This document shows, in pieces, positions 25,585 through 36,432 of a stretch of 64,000 bases of DNA. How positions within the stretch are numbered: the stretch's first letter is position 1; every line of letters starts with the position of its first letter. The position numbers and the translations under genes were made by a program. Under the pieces are notes generated by a model. The model was not told the DNA's origin and did not search any database. It was given only the letters and a program-made list of their open reading frames with translations. Source of the DNA: Liolophura sinensis (taxonomy: Eukaryota; Mollusca; Polyplacophora; Chitonida; Chitonidae); the NCBI RefSeq assembly GCF_032854445.1, contig NC_088295.1:48845385-48909384 (forward strand). Direction: 5' to 3'.

Positions 25585-26441
25585 TTGGCTGATGACGTGC
25601 ACGGTATCAGTGAACGAACTGTAGGACAATTTTACGACAAATCAAAAGTATATTCCAGACTAAACGCCCATTTTGTCAACAAGATAAACCTCCAGCCAAT
25701 TCTTACAAACGCCCCTCTGAAGAGACTACCACTCGATTTAACAGATTTGAAAGCGCCCAAGGTTAAGTATAACAGAGACACATACTTCTATGTGTTGACT
25801 CTTATAGATGTATTTTCAAGGTATTCATGGCTGCGTCTCGCCAAATAACTATGTATTTAGAAGATATTTTCAGTGAGCAGGGGCAACCAATAATCCTTCA
25901 GTCTGATAACGGCAAAGAATTCAAGGGTACTGTGAGAAAGCTTGCAGAGAAACTTGAAATAAAATGCATTAACTCTAGGCCCTATAGACCCCAAACCAAA
26001 GGAAAAGTTGAGCGATCACAACGATCAGAAAAAAAATTACCTTCGATTTCCTCACCATGTCTTCTAAAACTTCAAATTGGGTAGAAAATTTAGGAAGTTA
26101 CGCGAGAATCCTGCTGACAAGTCCTGTTACTCATGAGGAAATAAATGAGTTTGAAAAAAAAAACAAGAACAAAGTGGAGATCTGCAGTAGGAGCGCCTGA
26201 TAGACGAATTGCCGCTAGAACTATTACGCGCAATATGGCAAAACATCCACCATCAATTTACAAGATAAACGAGAAAGTTCTTGTCCGACTTAAGGTAAAA
26301 GGCAAAACTGCATCGCGCATCAGGGTGGCTGAAACCACGATTTTGGACCGAAATTTACGTATAGCTCGGTACAGGATTCGCCGACCTGATTCGGGGTCTA
26401 CACAGAGGGTCTCTGTCAAGGAAATTGCCAGTCTAACGTGA
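25585..26441 (+). pseudogene. Transposon integrase (rve/DDE), frameshifted remnant
   Basis: Three overlapping frames together give an integrase catalytic core. The first Asp is in LIDVFSRYSW, the second in LQSDNGKEFKG, and the Glu in YRPQTKGKVERSQR. A frame break near 25830-25848 separates the first segment from the second. A second break falls in the A run near 26033, after which another frame reads KITFDFLTMSS and NWVENL. The C-terminal part, in a further frame, has PPSIYKINEKVLVRL and ends VSVKEIASLT, like the C-terminal domain of KRBA2-type integrase proteins. At least two frameshifts and a shortened linker make it non-functional. It resembles integrases of cut-and-paste (Ginger-type) DNA transposons more than LTR elements, since no reverse transcriptase is present. 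The exact family is uncertain. Confidence 0.8.
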
Positions 26442-26471
26442 ATAAAGAGAAAAACCCGAAGAGGCAAAAAA

Positions 26472-26720
26472 ATGCAAAAGTCCCTCCACAAGGCCAAATA
26501 TTATTTGCCGTTAGAAGAGTCGGACATAATGGATGGATTTCTTGAAATCGGGTTTTCTGTATCATTTAACCCACTGTGGAACGGCGATTGCCAGTTTGCT
26601 CCCCATGATGACCAAAACCTGCCAATGTTTGTTCTGGGTTATCTCCCAGAGCAACAAGGTGGTCACTACGTGGTTTTGCAAAGCGGACACCCAAACTTCT
26701 GTTCAAGGAATCGACAATAA
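26472..26720 (+). pseudogene. OTU-like cysteine protease remnant of the same transposon
   Basis: Open frame with FNPLWNGDCQFA, which fits the catalytic Asp/Cys box of OTU-family proteases. Only about 20 residues later comes LGYLPEQQGGHYVVL, which fits the C-terminal catalytic His strand. In an intact OTU domain these are about 80-100 residues apart, so the middle has been deleted. It starts 30 bp after the integrase remnant in the same direction, consistent with one element encoding integrase plus an OTU protease. Identification is by motif only. Confidence 0.5.
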
Positions 26721-27057
26721 TTCCAGCATTTCGAGTGTTGTCCAATCTGAACCCACACTATGTACTTCAGACTCTGGCCATTCTTAAATTGACTATACAC
26801 TTTCAAAAGATGACAGAATTCTTCGGTCTCCTAGTCCTTCCAAAGTTCACTGCGAAATACATGATGTCGAGAGTTGTTCGTAGGTACAGTAGCCTGTCTA
26901 CGGAAATACAATCCTTATTTCACGTCAGTTCGCAATGGTGGAACGGTATCCTTACCAACGTCCCTGAAGGACCCCACCACCCAGGGTGGTATTTAATTGT
27001 GGACATAGCGCCAACCACGCGTAACAGGCGATGTTACTAGAAGGTTGGTACAAAGGT

Positions 27058-27157
27058 GGCCTTTTCATCCTCCATAATGCTGGCTGCCGTCGTATGAGTG
27101 AAATATTCTTGAGTACGGCGTAAAATACCAATGAAATAAATAAACAAATAAATAAAG
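27058..27157 (+). repeat. SINE, 3' fragment
   Basis: Plus-oriented tail-proximal piece: CATAATGCTGGCTGCCGTCG, TTCTTGAGTACGGCGTAAAA and an AAATAAATAAACAAATAAATAAA tail. It flanks the transposon remnant. Confidence 0.85.
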
Positions 27158-27623
27158 ACGAGAAAGATCCCGTCACATGAAAGCAGTCAGAGGGGCAGGT
27201 GGCATAGGCCTATATAGGTATATCTGAAAATTCAAAACGAGAGGCTTGCGCGCGGATGCGATCTATAATTTGACACTGGGTTTGACATGGGATTTGACAT
27301 GAGGATTTAAGGCTGTTTTATTAGAAGTTACAGAGAACTTCCTAACACTACGTCACAACCTGAAATGTCACCTTCAAATGTAGGAGCACAGTGTACACAT
27401 TTCGCATTATTAACGTTGTCCAGGACCCTGTTTGTATTATCTCAAATTTCACTAGTTTACTAAACCGATGCTTCTGAATATTATCATACATAAATATGCG
27501 AACACATGCACGTGGTTTCTAGGTCGAGGTAAAATATGTTTCAATAGGGGTGATATCTGTACGCAACTCCTCGCATGCACCGAGAACCAGAAGCGCGTCC
27601 CATATACATACATATATATATAT

Positions 27624-27631
<8 letters not shown>

Positions 27632-27702
<71 letters not shown>
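27632..27702. repeat. (TA)n microsatellite
   Basis: Pure TA run of about 70 bp preceded by TACATACATA interruptions. It ends about 110 bp upstream of the start codon of the first SDR gene. Confidence 0.95.
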
Positions 27703-27705
<3 letters not shown>

Positions 27706-27812
27706 TGTCACCGGAACAGTCCGGTTATTTATATACATACATACATACTTATATTCACATTTGAAAAAAGGGGACTGTCCTGAGAGTGTGGCAGTGTTGC
27801 CGGTTGGTAGAG

Positions 27813-30800
27813 ATGCGGCTAGCTGGCAAAGTAGCGCTGATCACTGGAGCAGCCAGGGGCATTGGCAAAGCCACTGCAGGCCTCTTCCTGAAAAACTCTG
27901 CCAAGGTAAGACATATAGGTTGAAGTGACGGAGATTTTGTCTGTATGGCGGGGTGAACGTGTTAACAAAATTGTGCACGATTATTATTTATTACTATTTA
28001 CATATTTGATTGAAGTGTCACCCCGTATATTCGGGAAAATTTCATATTATTTGGTTTGTATATATGCCAGACTCTCAGCTAAATGTAGTAGGAACGTACG
28101 CTCTATATACAAGTTTGTTGTGGTATTGGCTGTTTCCTGCAGAGAATACAAAATGGTTCTAGGCTTACCAGATTTGGAGATGTCATATTTTGGTAAAACT
28201 ACAGGTTTCACTTTAAAAGTCAAAATTAATATTTGACTCCGGTTTTGTCCACAGACGTAAATAATTCGGTAGAATAGAGAATCAAAGGTGATGTCAGACA
28301 CTGAAAATAAGCGTTTCGTTTTTCAACACGTTTCTGCTACAGTTTAATAGCGCGTCCTGCCATTTATTCACGAAAGAGCTTTGTTTAGTAACTTAAGAGA
28401 TGTGTTTATTATATTAAACATGTGAAATGTTTTTAATGTGGAGGATACTTTCAATAAACACAATTATGAACATGACTTTGTGTTTTTATTACCGTAAGTG
28501 CAAAATGCCGATGAACATATAAACGTGTTTACTGTAGTAAACATATTTACATATCTATGGGCATTATATACTTAATACAAACGAAAAGTCATGTTTACTG
28601 GACTAATTCTGTTTATTGGAAATAAAAATGTCAAAAGAAAGGCAAACAATGACATCCACACTCAGTCGACCAGTATCTGTACCTGTAGGCAGGACACCAA
28701 TTAAGTAAAAATGCACAAATATGTACCAAAGTTGCCAGTTCTACAGCATTGTACCTATACAGACTTATCAGCTCACGGATGCAAGTTGATGTTACTTTTC
28801 CCCATCTTTATACAGGTCTGTGTACTTGATATAACCAAAGATGAGTTGAATGCAACCCATACGCAACTGAGCTCTGGTCATGGGAAGGATAATGTGACGT
28901 CATTCATCGCTGACGTCACGGATGACAAATCTATGACAGGTATACTCATTTAGGAGTCTTCTTCTACAGATATGTAAACATGAAGAATGGGAAGCAGGTA
29001 CCGGGACGTCTTACAGTAGGGAACAGGCACATCTTTGCGATAGGGAGCAGGTACAACTTTACGATAGGGAGCAGGTACATCTTTACGATAGGGAGCAGGT
29101 ACATCTTTATGACAGGGAGCAGGTACATCTTTATGACAGAGAGCAGGTACACCTTTACAATAGGGAGCACGTACATCTTTACAATAGGGAGCAAGTACAT
29201 CTTTACGACAGGGAGCAGGTACAACTTTACGACAGGGAGCAGGTGCATCTTTACGATAAGGAAGCAGGTACATCTCTATAAAAGGAGCAGGTAGATTTGT
29301 ACGATAGGGAACAGGTACATCTTTATGACGGAGAGCAGGTACATCTTTACAATAGGGAGCAAGTACATCTTTACAATAGGGAGCAGGTATATCTTTACGA
29401 CAGGGAGCAGGTGCATCTTTACGATAAGGGAACAGGTACATCTTTATAAAAGGAGCAGGTAGATCTTTACAATAGGGAGCAGGTACATCTTTACGATTAG
29501 GAGCAGGTACATCTTTACGACAGGGAGCAGGTACATCTTTACGATAGGTAGCAGGTGCATCTTTACGATAGGTAGCAGGTGCATCTTTACGATAGGTAGC
29601 AGGTGCATCTTTACGATAAGGGAGCAGGTACATCTTTATAAAAGGAGAAGGTAGATCTTTAGAATAGGGAGCAGGTACATCTTTACGATTGGGAGCAGGT
29701 ACATCTTTACGACCGGGAGCAGGTAAATCTTTACGATAGGGAGCAGGTGCATCTTTACGATAGGGAGCAGGTGCATCTTTAAAATAGGGAGCAGGTACAT
29801 CTTTACGATAAGGGAACAGGTATATCTTTACGGTAGGGAGCGGGTAAATCTTTATAAAAGGAGCAGGTACATCTTTACTACATGGAGCAGATACATCTTT
29901 ACAATAGGGACCAGATATGTCTTTACAATAGGGAGCAGGTACAACTTTACGTCAGGGAGCAGGTACATCTTTACGGTATGGAGCAGATACATCTTTACAA
30001 TAGAGAACAATTACATCTTTACGGTATGGAGCGTAAAGATTCTCAGTGACGTAAGTTATACCTAACTACTCTATACTAAAGTAGGTCATATATCTTAACG
30101 GCGTGGGGTCGGATTTTCTAAATGATTACTCTTAAATGTTATACAAGTTATATTTTTGATACACTAAATTTGTGGACGTGCAGAACCATCTGTATGAAAG
30201 ATTCTTTCGTGTTTATTCACATCATGAATATTATGCATCCTTGTTTGGCTTTCAGATGCGTTCAAACACACTCTTCAGAAATTCGGAAAACTCAACGTGG
30301 TAATAAATAACGCATCTATTCTTAACGAGTCCAAGATGGAAGCAATGCTCAGTATTAATATGGTGAGTTGCTATACCTTGTAATTCTGCCTTAAATTTGT
30401 GGATAGATCAATGAGCTCTGACTTTCGCGACACTATTCTGTTTGATGTCACGTGTATAAAACTCGGCCTAAACCACAACACCTGTGGTCACGCTTTGTTC
30501 TGCTTTTACTTTGTGCACATTTACATCACCAAACAAACTCGACACACCTGTTCAATCCACTTATGGGAAAACAAATATTGTTTAAACTAAGGAAATGTCA
30601 GCATCATTTATTTATTTATGCTATTGTTGCCCGATATGCATATTCTCTGCGTAAAACGGATAAATTTTTCAGACAATCAGTACATAGACATGTGTTAAAT
30701 TACCTGTCTATATAAAGCTATTTTTCAGTCTAAGCATTTTGATTTTAACATTCCGTGTTTTTTAGTCCTGGTATCAAGTCCAATCATTAATTATCTCTCT

Positions 30801-32961
30801 ATTCAACAGGGCGGGGTGGTGCGGGGTACAGAATTGGCTCTGAAACTCATGGACCGTTCAGATGGTGGAGTTGTAGTTAACATATCCTCAATGGCAGGTA
30901 AATTATAGGAATGACCCACGGAAGCCGATACAGAGGACTTATAGCTATCTTGACCTTTACAATGCAAGGCGATGCAGAGACGTAATTTCGCTACTTGACT
31001 GTCTGATTATCTGGCTAGCCTGCTGTTTGGCTATCTCCAGCCTCTAGCGTAATATCCTTTGTTTGCCACCACACCAAAAATCCAGGATTCCAAAAATAAG
31101 CTGTTACATTTAATGTTTAGGCCAACGTATATAGTTCTCAGGAAAAAAATGCCATCAACAATATCACTTTATAAGTTGGCTTTGGTAATCATCATATTTC
31201 TTTGTTTAATTTTTCCTTTACATCAGTTTCGGTAACAATAATATTATTTCGTCATGAGGGAGCGGGCCGTGATCTAGTGGTTACCGGCGATTAAGGACAC
31301 ACAGAGGCGGGTTCAAACCCAGCCATGGACAGGGAATGTGTACAGTACCCCGTTTTCTGTGCTTATGGACCCTTTTTTTTGACAGTAATACTTGTGTTCC
31401 ACCAGTAAGGAATGCATATTTGTACGTGTGGGAATGTTCGACAATTACTTGCCAAAGGTGAGTGGTTTACGCCGAACACTTCAATTTCCATTATCCATGG
31501 AAGTGACCACCATGACATACGTGAAAAATTCTTGAGTATGACGTTGAAGAACAATCAAATAAAAATCGGTTTTCTCCACCCATATTTCTGATTGACGTTA
31601 TAAAAGTGAGCCGGTGTTAATGTTATAAATAAATACGTAAATGAATTGTAAATACTTTAGACTAACACAGTATACCCCAGCTCTTGACCACTATAAGGTT
31701 AGTAAATTCTTTGTTAAAAACGAATGTGAGGCAAGAAGTCATGTTAACCACTGTCGACTCCTGGTGTTATTGACTGATCGACAGGTGCGTATTATGCAGA
31801 AGGCCATCGTCACCTCATGCCTATCTACGCAGCGTCCAAGGCGGGAGTTCTCGCTTACACCAAGTGCTTGGCTGTGAGTAAACAACTTGTGTTGTTTCTG
31901 TCTTTTTATTATATCGCGCTTAATCTGGCCACATAACAATAGATTGTGCTTATTTTGTTATTCCTGCAAGCGGACCTCAGTGTTCGAACTGGTCAAGCAG
32001 TTCCCCCGGAAGTAAACAAAAAGTTGACCAATGAAATCCTGTGTTCTTATTAACCTAGCTCTGTGTTGCTCAGTTGAGGCCTTGTGTCAAGACTTTATAC
32101 GGCCGGAAAGAGGCAATGGTTTCTGGAAGGCTCCGTCTGGTTTTATTTTAGACCTTAAACATGGCCTAATTAACAGATAAATAAGTAAGCATTGAATTAA
32201 ATTGTTATTTGGCGAGAACATGTTTGCAATTTCTGTTTTTCATTCAGGCAGAGTCTACTTCTGAACGATATAAAATTCTGGTCATTTTTGCTTATACATA
32301 TAATTATTGTATTTTTTTGACTTACTCATATGATGACATAACACTACAGAATTTAAACGTCATTTATTGGTTGCCTAGATATATTATATATCAGCCTGGG
32401 ATAAATCCGTTATGGAGACGTTATCTGATATATACAGATAAGTCTGTCCTACGAAATGAACCCTTGGTTAAAAAAAACTATTCCAGGTCGTTGATAACAT
32501 TGCAAATAATTGAACGGAGACAATAGTAATACAGAAATGGAAGACGAAGTGATTTCTTGATACAATGAGTTTTAGCTTTAAATGTTTTCGTCATTTTATC
32601 TTTTTTCTATAGTTGATAATGTGGAGTATAGTGCTATGAAGCATACACTAATGACAGCTTTGTTGCAGAAATCACCGGAAGTTATCAAAAGTAATATCCG
32701 TCTCGTCTGCGCATGTCCGAGAGGGACTGACACAGACTTGTTGAACGACCCCGATCCAGCGAGGTGTCGTGATGTGAACGCATATCAGAAAGGTGCTCGG
32801 GAGGCAGGTGTTATGAGGTGGGCATTATACGGAAATAAGTGTTAAAATAAATATATATCCTGTAAAAAATGTAGATCATAAGTTTACCATTCACACAGAT
32901 TTGACCAGGACAAGGAGACCTGGATTTTATTTTTACCACCATCACAATATTTTCTGTGTTT

Positions 32962-33021
<60 letters not shown>

Positions 33022-33576
33022 TATATATATATATATATTTGAGGAAATAGAGAAAAATCCCCTGGTGAGAAGAATTTACATAGGAAAATAAACTTCATGT
33101 TTGAAACTGCAGCTGGAATATAACAGAATGTAGAAAGTTGAGAAGGCGTTTTATTATTTTTTCATATCTATATCATATCTATATATAATTACAGGAGAGT
33201 ATTTACATAATGCGAGGTCCGTGAGTCACACTCATTTCGCCTTTTCATAGGTTGCGCTTTCCAAGTAAGCTCAGGAAAATAAAACTCAGAGCCAACAAGC
33301 TTGCTTCAAATAGCAAGCTATCAAGCGTCTTTTAGTTATAAAAATAGTTTATAGCTGTCATTATTCTCTGAGGAGCCAGAAAATTAGGTACATCTGCAGT
33401 GTTGATGGACGAAGTGGAGGTACATGTACTTAGATTTAGATTCTGAATGAGCAATTTGTCTGATTGTTTCTAGTGCTGACGAGGTGGCGGCCATTTTGAT
33501 GTCCTTGGTAGAAGACGACACGAATCATGGGAAAGCAGCCGCTATTCTTGGTGCTGAAAAGTACTCATACATTTGA
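27813..33576 (+). CDS. HPGD-like short-chain dehydrogenase, gene 1
   Basis: Seven coding exons: 27813-27905, 28816-28939, 30256-30362, 30810-30897, 31785-31873, 32669-32817 and 33474-33576, giving about 250 aa. Classical SDR order: dinucleotide loop TGAARGIG (residues about 11-18), VCVLDI with the Asp expected for NAD rather than NADP, ADVTD near the adenine, VINNAS where the family usually has NNAG, active-site Asn in LSINM, Ser in NISSMAG, and Tyr/Lys in YAASK. The sequence [10 protein letters not shown] replaces the usual CPG-x-x-NT motif. The C terminus [12 protein letters not shown] resembles the LIEDDALNG region of 15-hydroxyprostaglandin dehydrogenase. An NAD-dependent hydroxyl oxidation on a small or lipid substrate is inferred; the substrate is unknown. 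Intron 2 is filled by a 24-bp minisatellite. The start is the only ATG in frame with the Rossmann motif. Confidence 0.85.
28994..30041. repeat. Minisatellite, 24-bp unit, about 43 copies
   Basis: Tandem units close to GGGAGCAGGTACATCTTTAC plus GATA, with point variants (AGGTGCATC, AGGTAGATC, AAAAGGAG). It fills almost all of intron 2 of SDR gene 1. Because 24 is divisible by three, long open frames appear on the minus strand (28950-29633, an eight-residue repeat of the type APYRKDVP) without implying a gene. Confidence 0.95.
31254..31564 (+). repeat. Second tRNA-derived SINE family, copy 1
   Basis: A tRNA-like head with an A-box-like GATCTAGTGGTTACC and a B-box-like GGTTCAAACCC about 40 bp later, then a body with GGAATGTTCGACAATTACTTG and a tail TTCTTGAGTATGACGTTGAAG followed by AATCAAATAAAAA. 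The tail resembles that of the main SINE family, but the body differs. It lies in intron 4 of SDR gene 1. Confidence 0.6.
32965..33038. repeat. (TA)n microsatellite
   Basis: TA run with a single G interruption, in intron 6 of SDR gene 1. Confidence 0.95.
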
Positions 33577-34496
33577 GATTTTTCACATTCTTTGAAATTT
33601 GTAACATTTAACAACATTTGTACAGATGATTTCTAAAAAGAAAACAGTTTTGTTTCTTAGCATCGGTCTTTTGTTGTGTTTAAATGTCTTTAGTAGAGTG
33701 AAAACAATTGATATTTCGGGATATATTCCTGGATCAGTGGGGTCCTTCAATGGCGACTCGTATCCAAGCTGGCCTGACCTAAGTTCTGTTGTAATGAGGA
33801 CGTAATACGTTACGAATTTGCCCACAAAACGTCATCACATAGGCAGGAGTGAAAAGCAGACACGTACATCGGAGTTTAGGGCCGAATTACTTTAGACAAT
33901 ATCAGACTGTGGTCGCTGCTTTGCTTTTACTCGCTATGCTGTATGTCTTTAACTACAGGTCTATCCAATTGCCAAAGGCATAGAATTCTATGTAACTTTC
34001 CAGAAATGTAATATAATAAATGCATGAAATAGGCAAAAAAAAAAAAAAAAAAAGAAAGAGCATTTCCCAGTGTTTGCTGACCGACATTCTTATATGGGAC
34101 TGCAATATTTACAAGCCAACAAACTACAAACTATGGTGGATCTAAATTTAAACTGATTTTCTGAAAACTAATGCCCACCGTTTGGAGCGAATAGCTACAA
34201 CAATCTCCAAAAAGTTACTTTGTAATATGTGAAGTCACTTCAGAAAGCTCAGTAGGTTGCATGATTTAGTGCAATCTAAATTTGGCCACGTGGTTGATCA
34301 GCCGGGAATTTAATCGGAACCGTTTTAACAGTGCTGGGCTTACTTTCGAGGTCGCTTAATCTTTCTAGCCGCAAAAAGTGGAGTACAGAGATTTCAGTGG
34401 CATAACAGACAACCATGTTTGATGTGCTGTATCGCTAACCCCATCAATATGGTCTGTAAAGTCTGCCATAGAATTTCTGAATATTTGACAGCATTT
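33577..34496. other. 3' flank of SDR gene 1
   Basis: AT-rich, with a poly(A) run near 34034-34053. No clear AATAAA close to the stop codon and no exon-like sequence were seen. Confidence 0.4.
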
Positions 34497-34662
34497 TAAT
34501 GTATGTGGGAAGGCCTGGAAACAACCTGCGGGTGGCCGTGGGTTTTTTTTCCCGGAACTTCATTTTCCTCCTATGGTAATGCTGGTCGACGTCGTATAAG
34601 TGAAATATTATTGAGTACGGCATAAAACTTCAATTAAATAAATCAATAAATAAATAAATAGC
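34497..34662 (+). repeat. SINE, 5'-truncated
   Basis: Plus-oriented body from ATGTATGTGGGAAGGCCTGG to an AATAAATAAATAAATA tail, moderately diverged. Confidence 0.8.
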
Positions 34663-36432
34663 ATTTAATAGTTAACGTTTGAAAACCATTACATCAAACG
34701 ACCCTATCTAGTGATGACTATTCCAGTTCTTTACTTCTTGTGATTTTTCTAAAGATAATGTAGTTTATGGCAATTATTAAGCATATATCACTAATGTGCA
34801 GCCGCTGACAAAACGTTATCGGATAATCTTATCGAATCGTGCGATGAATTTACGTCAAGAGACAGATATATAAGATATTACCTGTATATGAACATAAATT
34901 GTGTTACACGGTCAACAGGCGACGAATATAAAAGGCCAATGGCAGTCGCGTCTGGCTCATTCAACTAATTTAAAATCTGTATTCCCGGCGCAAACTCCTT
35001 ACATCGCATGCACCGCTTTGAATGGTCGCTTCACACCACTGTCACCACTAGTAAATTTCGTACAGAAATTATGAACAAGGCAAGGTGATGAGGCAGGAAG
35101 TGAATGACGTCAGAAGACACAAAAATCTCTGTCTCAGTATCTATTTCTAATAATACCACATACCAGTACCCACTTAATCTTTTTGTCTAAGTTATATGCA
35201 CAACGTGATTCTAACAGAACGTTTATCTTAAACTTTTATTCTTTTATTTAAAAAAAATACTGATTATTGGTGCGCATGATGGCAGCAGTGAGTGGTGTGG
35301 CTGTGATGTAAAGCGTGCGCAGAGATCTGCACATGTGCTAGCAAGCGTATGTTCTCGGCGCAGCCAATCCTTAACCAATGCGATCGCGACTCTTAGTCTG
35401 GAGATTTGTTCGGTACCTAGCGAAGGAAAGTAATTTACACTGGGTACCCAGGTGTCTGATATTACGATTTACACCGTTAGCCATTCAAAGGGTTTGAGGG
35501 TCACAAGTTCTTTAAAGACATAAAATTAATTTAACCAAAAGTAAACTCTGGTTATTGTAAACAAATTTCCGCTAAATTAACGGAAGGAACACACCAAGTT
35601 CAATGAATGCAATTTTGACTTAAGTTTAATATCGCTTCATGATTTCGGGGCCAGAATATTCTTTTCGTTAACACTGTAATGTTCAAATTATGAATTTCAT
35701 CCACGCTAGGGAATGGCAGTCCCCGTACCACACTGTTGTAAAATCGAGTGCAGATTCTTTTTATCGGATCGCCGTATATAAGCAGATGTTAGACAGACAG
35801 GAATTATTTCCGATTTCAACAGGCTGGCGTCCCAATATTGCCAGAAAAGGCCACTACAGAATTCCAGCATTCAAATATATTTTACTGTGTTGAAAAATTC
35901 TAAATCGAACTATGTTTTTGTGGACAGTGCTTAATGATCTTTGCTCTGACATATACATCACATTAGTGTCTTCTATACCTTTAAGGTGAGTTCCAAGCGA
36001 TTGACAAGTCACTTTTATCGGAATAATTGGCAGTTAGGCCTAAGTTGTTTTCAAAAATTCTTTCTTTTTCAGAATTTATATCACGATATACCACGTCTTA
36101 CGGTAAGCAATGCACGTGCTGCGTAACAGATGTGCAAATAGGACATGGCATCATTATGCTGTATGACATCTAGGTAGAGAAAATGCTAACTGCTAACTGT
36201 TTCATGATATCATTGTTTGCACGATCCACGATAACGTAGGCCTAAATGTTTCTTCTCCAAGGCCAAAATAAAAAAAGCGTTTGACTTTTTACTGTATAAC
36301 GGAGTGATCACGAGTGACGAAGCAAAGGTAAATGAGATATGGTTCGGATGTATTAGATATATCTCAGATAGTCGAATCGGCAGTTCAGATCAGACAAGCA
36401 AACCCTTGTATCCTCGATATTACACGCGTGAA
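34663..36432. other. Intergenic, upstream of SDR gene 2
   Basis: No recognised coding feature. The open frame at 35690-35893 shows no family resemblance. The frame of the first SDR exon is open upstream to 36304, so a longer N-terminus cannot be excluded. Confidence 0.4.

Noticed and set aside
27468-27783. Several open frames encoding Tyr-Ile repeats
   Set aside because: They are translations of a (TA)n microsatellite. The same applies near 32811-33098, 39159-39378 and 61627-61881.
31258-31330. Possible tRNA gene with A and B box
   Set aside because: The acceptor stem does not close and the segment continues into a SINE body, so it is a SINE head. The same applies to 43560-43650 and to the heads of the main SINE family.
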